Below the pieces are notes generated by a model. The model had not been told where the DNA came from. It worked only from the letters and a program-made list of their open reading frames with translations, and searched no databases. A stretch of 55,115 bases of DNA. It comes from Candidatus Rokuibacteriota bacterium. GTDB taxonomy: Bacteria > Methylomirabilota > Methylomirabilia > Rokubacteriales > CSP1-6. This document shows, piece by piece, positions 54,763 through 55,115 of the stretch. Location: assembly GCA_003220615.1 (NCBI GenBank), contig QHTB01000144.1, positions 1 to 55,115 on the forward strand. Direction: 5' to 3'. The first letter of the stretch is position 1. The number at the start of each line of letters is the position of its first letter. The position numbers and the translations under genes were made by a program.

Positions 54763-54881
54763 GATGTGAAGAGGGTTACTTCGGCTAAGCTATTGTTTTG
54801 TAATTCTTTCCTGTCTGGCAACCGGCTTGCTTTGATTCGTTCGCACCAACGTAGCTTCAGCCAGTGACAGGGGGGACGGGT

Positions 54882-55115
54882 ATGAAGCAGCTCCAGGACA
54901 GCGGACTCAACAAGGCTCTCAGCGAGGCTGGTGACGGCGTGCTCGCCGTCAGCCCGGACCGTCGCGTCGTTTTTTGGAACCGGGCAGCCGAGCGGCTCCT
55001 TGGATATGCGCCCGGAGAGGCCATCGGGCGCCACGCCTGCGAAGTGCTCGAGGGCCGTCAGCTCGAAGGCCGTGACGCTTGCCGGCCGGAATGCCAGGTG
55101 CTGGCGGCTGCGGAA
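54882..55115 (+). CDS. PAS-domain regulator, N-terminal part (cut by window edge)
   Basis: The first 78 residues are visible: MKQLQDSGLNKALSEAGDGV, then a PAS fold (VLAVSPDRRVVFWNRAAERL, LGYAPGEAIGRHACEVL) and the C-x3-C insert of DACRPECQVLAAA. This PAS type with a paired-Cys loop is typical of PAS-LuxR-type transcriptional regulators, so a C-terminal HTH domain probably lies outside the window. It starts at ATG 54882 after a G-rich ggggacggg. It is divergent from the siroheme operon and could regulate it, which is inference. Confidence 0.8.
   Translation, partial: MKQLQDSGLNKALSEAGDGVLAVSPDRRVVFWNRAAERLLGYAPGEAIGRHACEVLEGRQLEGRDACRPECQVLAAAE

Overview
The window is 55.1 kb of high-GC bacterial chromosome, densely packed on both strands with many start/stop overlaps (ATGA, GTGA, TTGA, TGATG). 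The gene set is tig-clpP-clpX next to tRNA-Leu, tatC, thiD, rsmI, a full Liv-type ABC operon, putative-cyclase and nitrilase/hydantoinase catabolic genes, and a bacterial DNA topoisomerase VI. It resembles soil/subsurface lineages such as Candidatus Rokubacteria/Methylomirabilota. That placement is an inference from gene content and style; there is no rRNA to confirm it.

Layout. 1-5.7 kb: secreted cyclophilin (partial), typA, a hybrid histidine kinase, a one-helix protein and a frameshifted MaoC-like hydratase. 5.7-13.1 kb: catabolic region with a Tat-exported cyclase-family protein, a hydantoinase/dihydropyrimidinase, and a tightly overlapping minus-strand operon (cyclase-family hydrolase, small membrane protein with an in-frame TGA, sulfite-oxidase-like Mo enzyme, Tat-type substrate-binding protein, nitrilase). 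13.5-17.5 kb: CheB and CheR-PAS pair, a GlmS-like SIS protein and a small unknown. 17.5-19.4 kb: exported/membrane proteins (DUF6644-like, DUF6152-like, lipoprotein, cupredoxin). 19.4-26.6 kb: DEAD-box helicase, tatC, thiD, rsmI, a small repeat element, clpX, clpP, tig, tRNA-Leu. 26.9-35.7 kb: small proteins, MATE exporter, frameshifted alpha/beta hydrolase, top6B-top6A, Na+/H+ antiporter. 35.8-38.9 kb: a large class III cyclase/ATPase/TPR regulator.

39.0-42.4 kb is a compact island of visibly lower GC. A partial tRNA-Lys 3' end lies on its left and an intact tRNA-Lys on its right. It carries three same-strand genes: a von Willebrand A protein, a PP2C-type phosphatase and a protein kinase. 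This is the composition of a TerY-phosphorylation (TerY-P) triad, a stress/anti-phage type of module, here preceded by a sigma-54-like promoter and a 29-residue signal-peptide-like ORF. No integrase is visible.

42.4-55.1 kb: tRNA-Lys, tRNA-Arg and tRNA-His, an RmlD-like reductase, an SDR, a BON lipoprotein with superoxide dismutase, the five-gene Liv ABC operon, and a siroheme operon (siroheme-dependent reductase, hemD, precorrin-2 dehydrogenase, SUMT). The window ends in the start of a PAS regulator.

Three genes (maoC-like, alpha/beta hydrolase, siroheme reductase) are each broken by what looks like one missing base. That is more consistent with residual assembly indels than with three independent gene deaths. 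The in-frame TGA at 11975-11977 is different: the reading frame continues through it, a family cysteine seems to belong there, and a SECIS-like hairpin follows. It is the best candidate for an undescribed selenoprotein.
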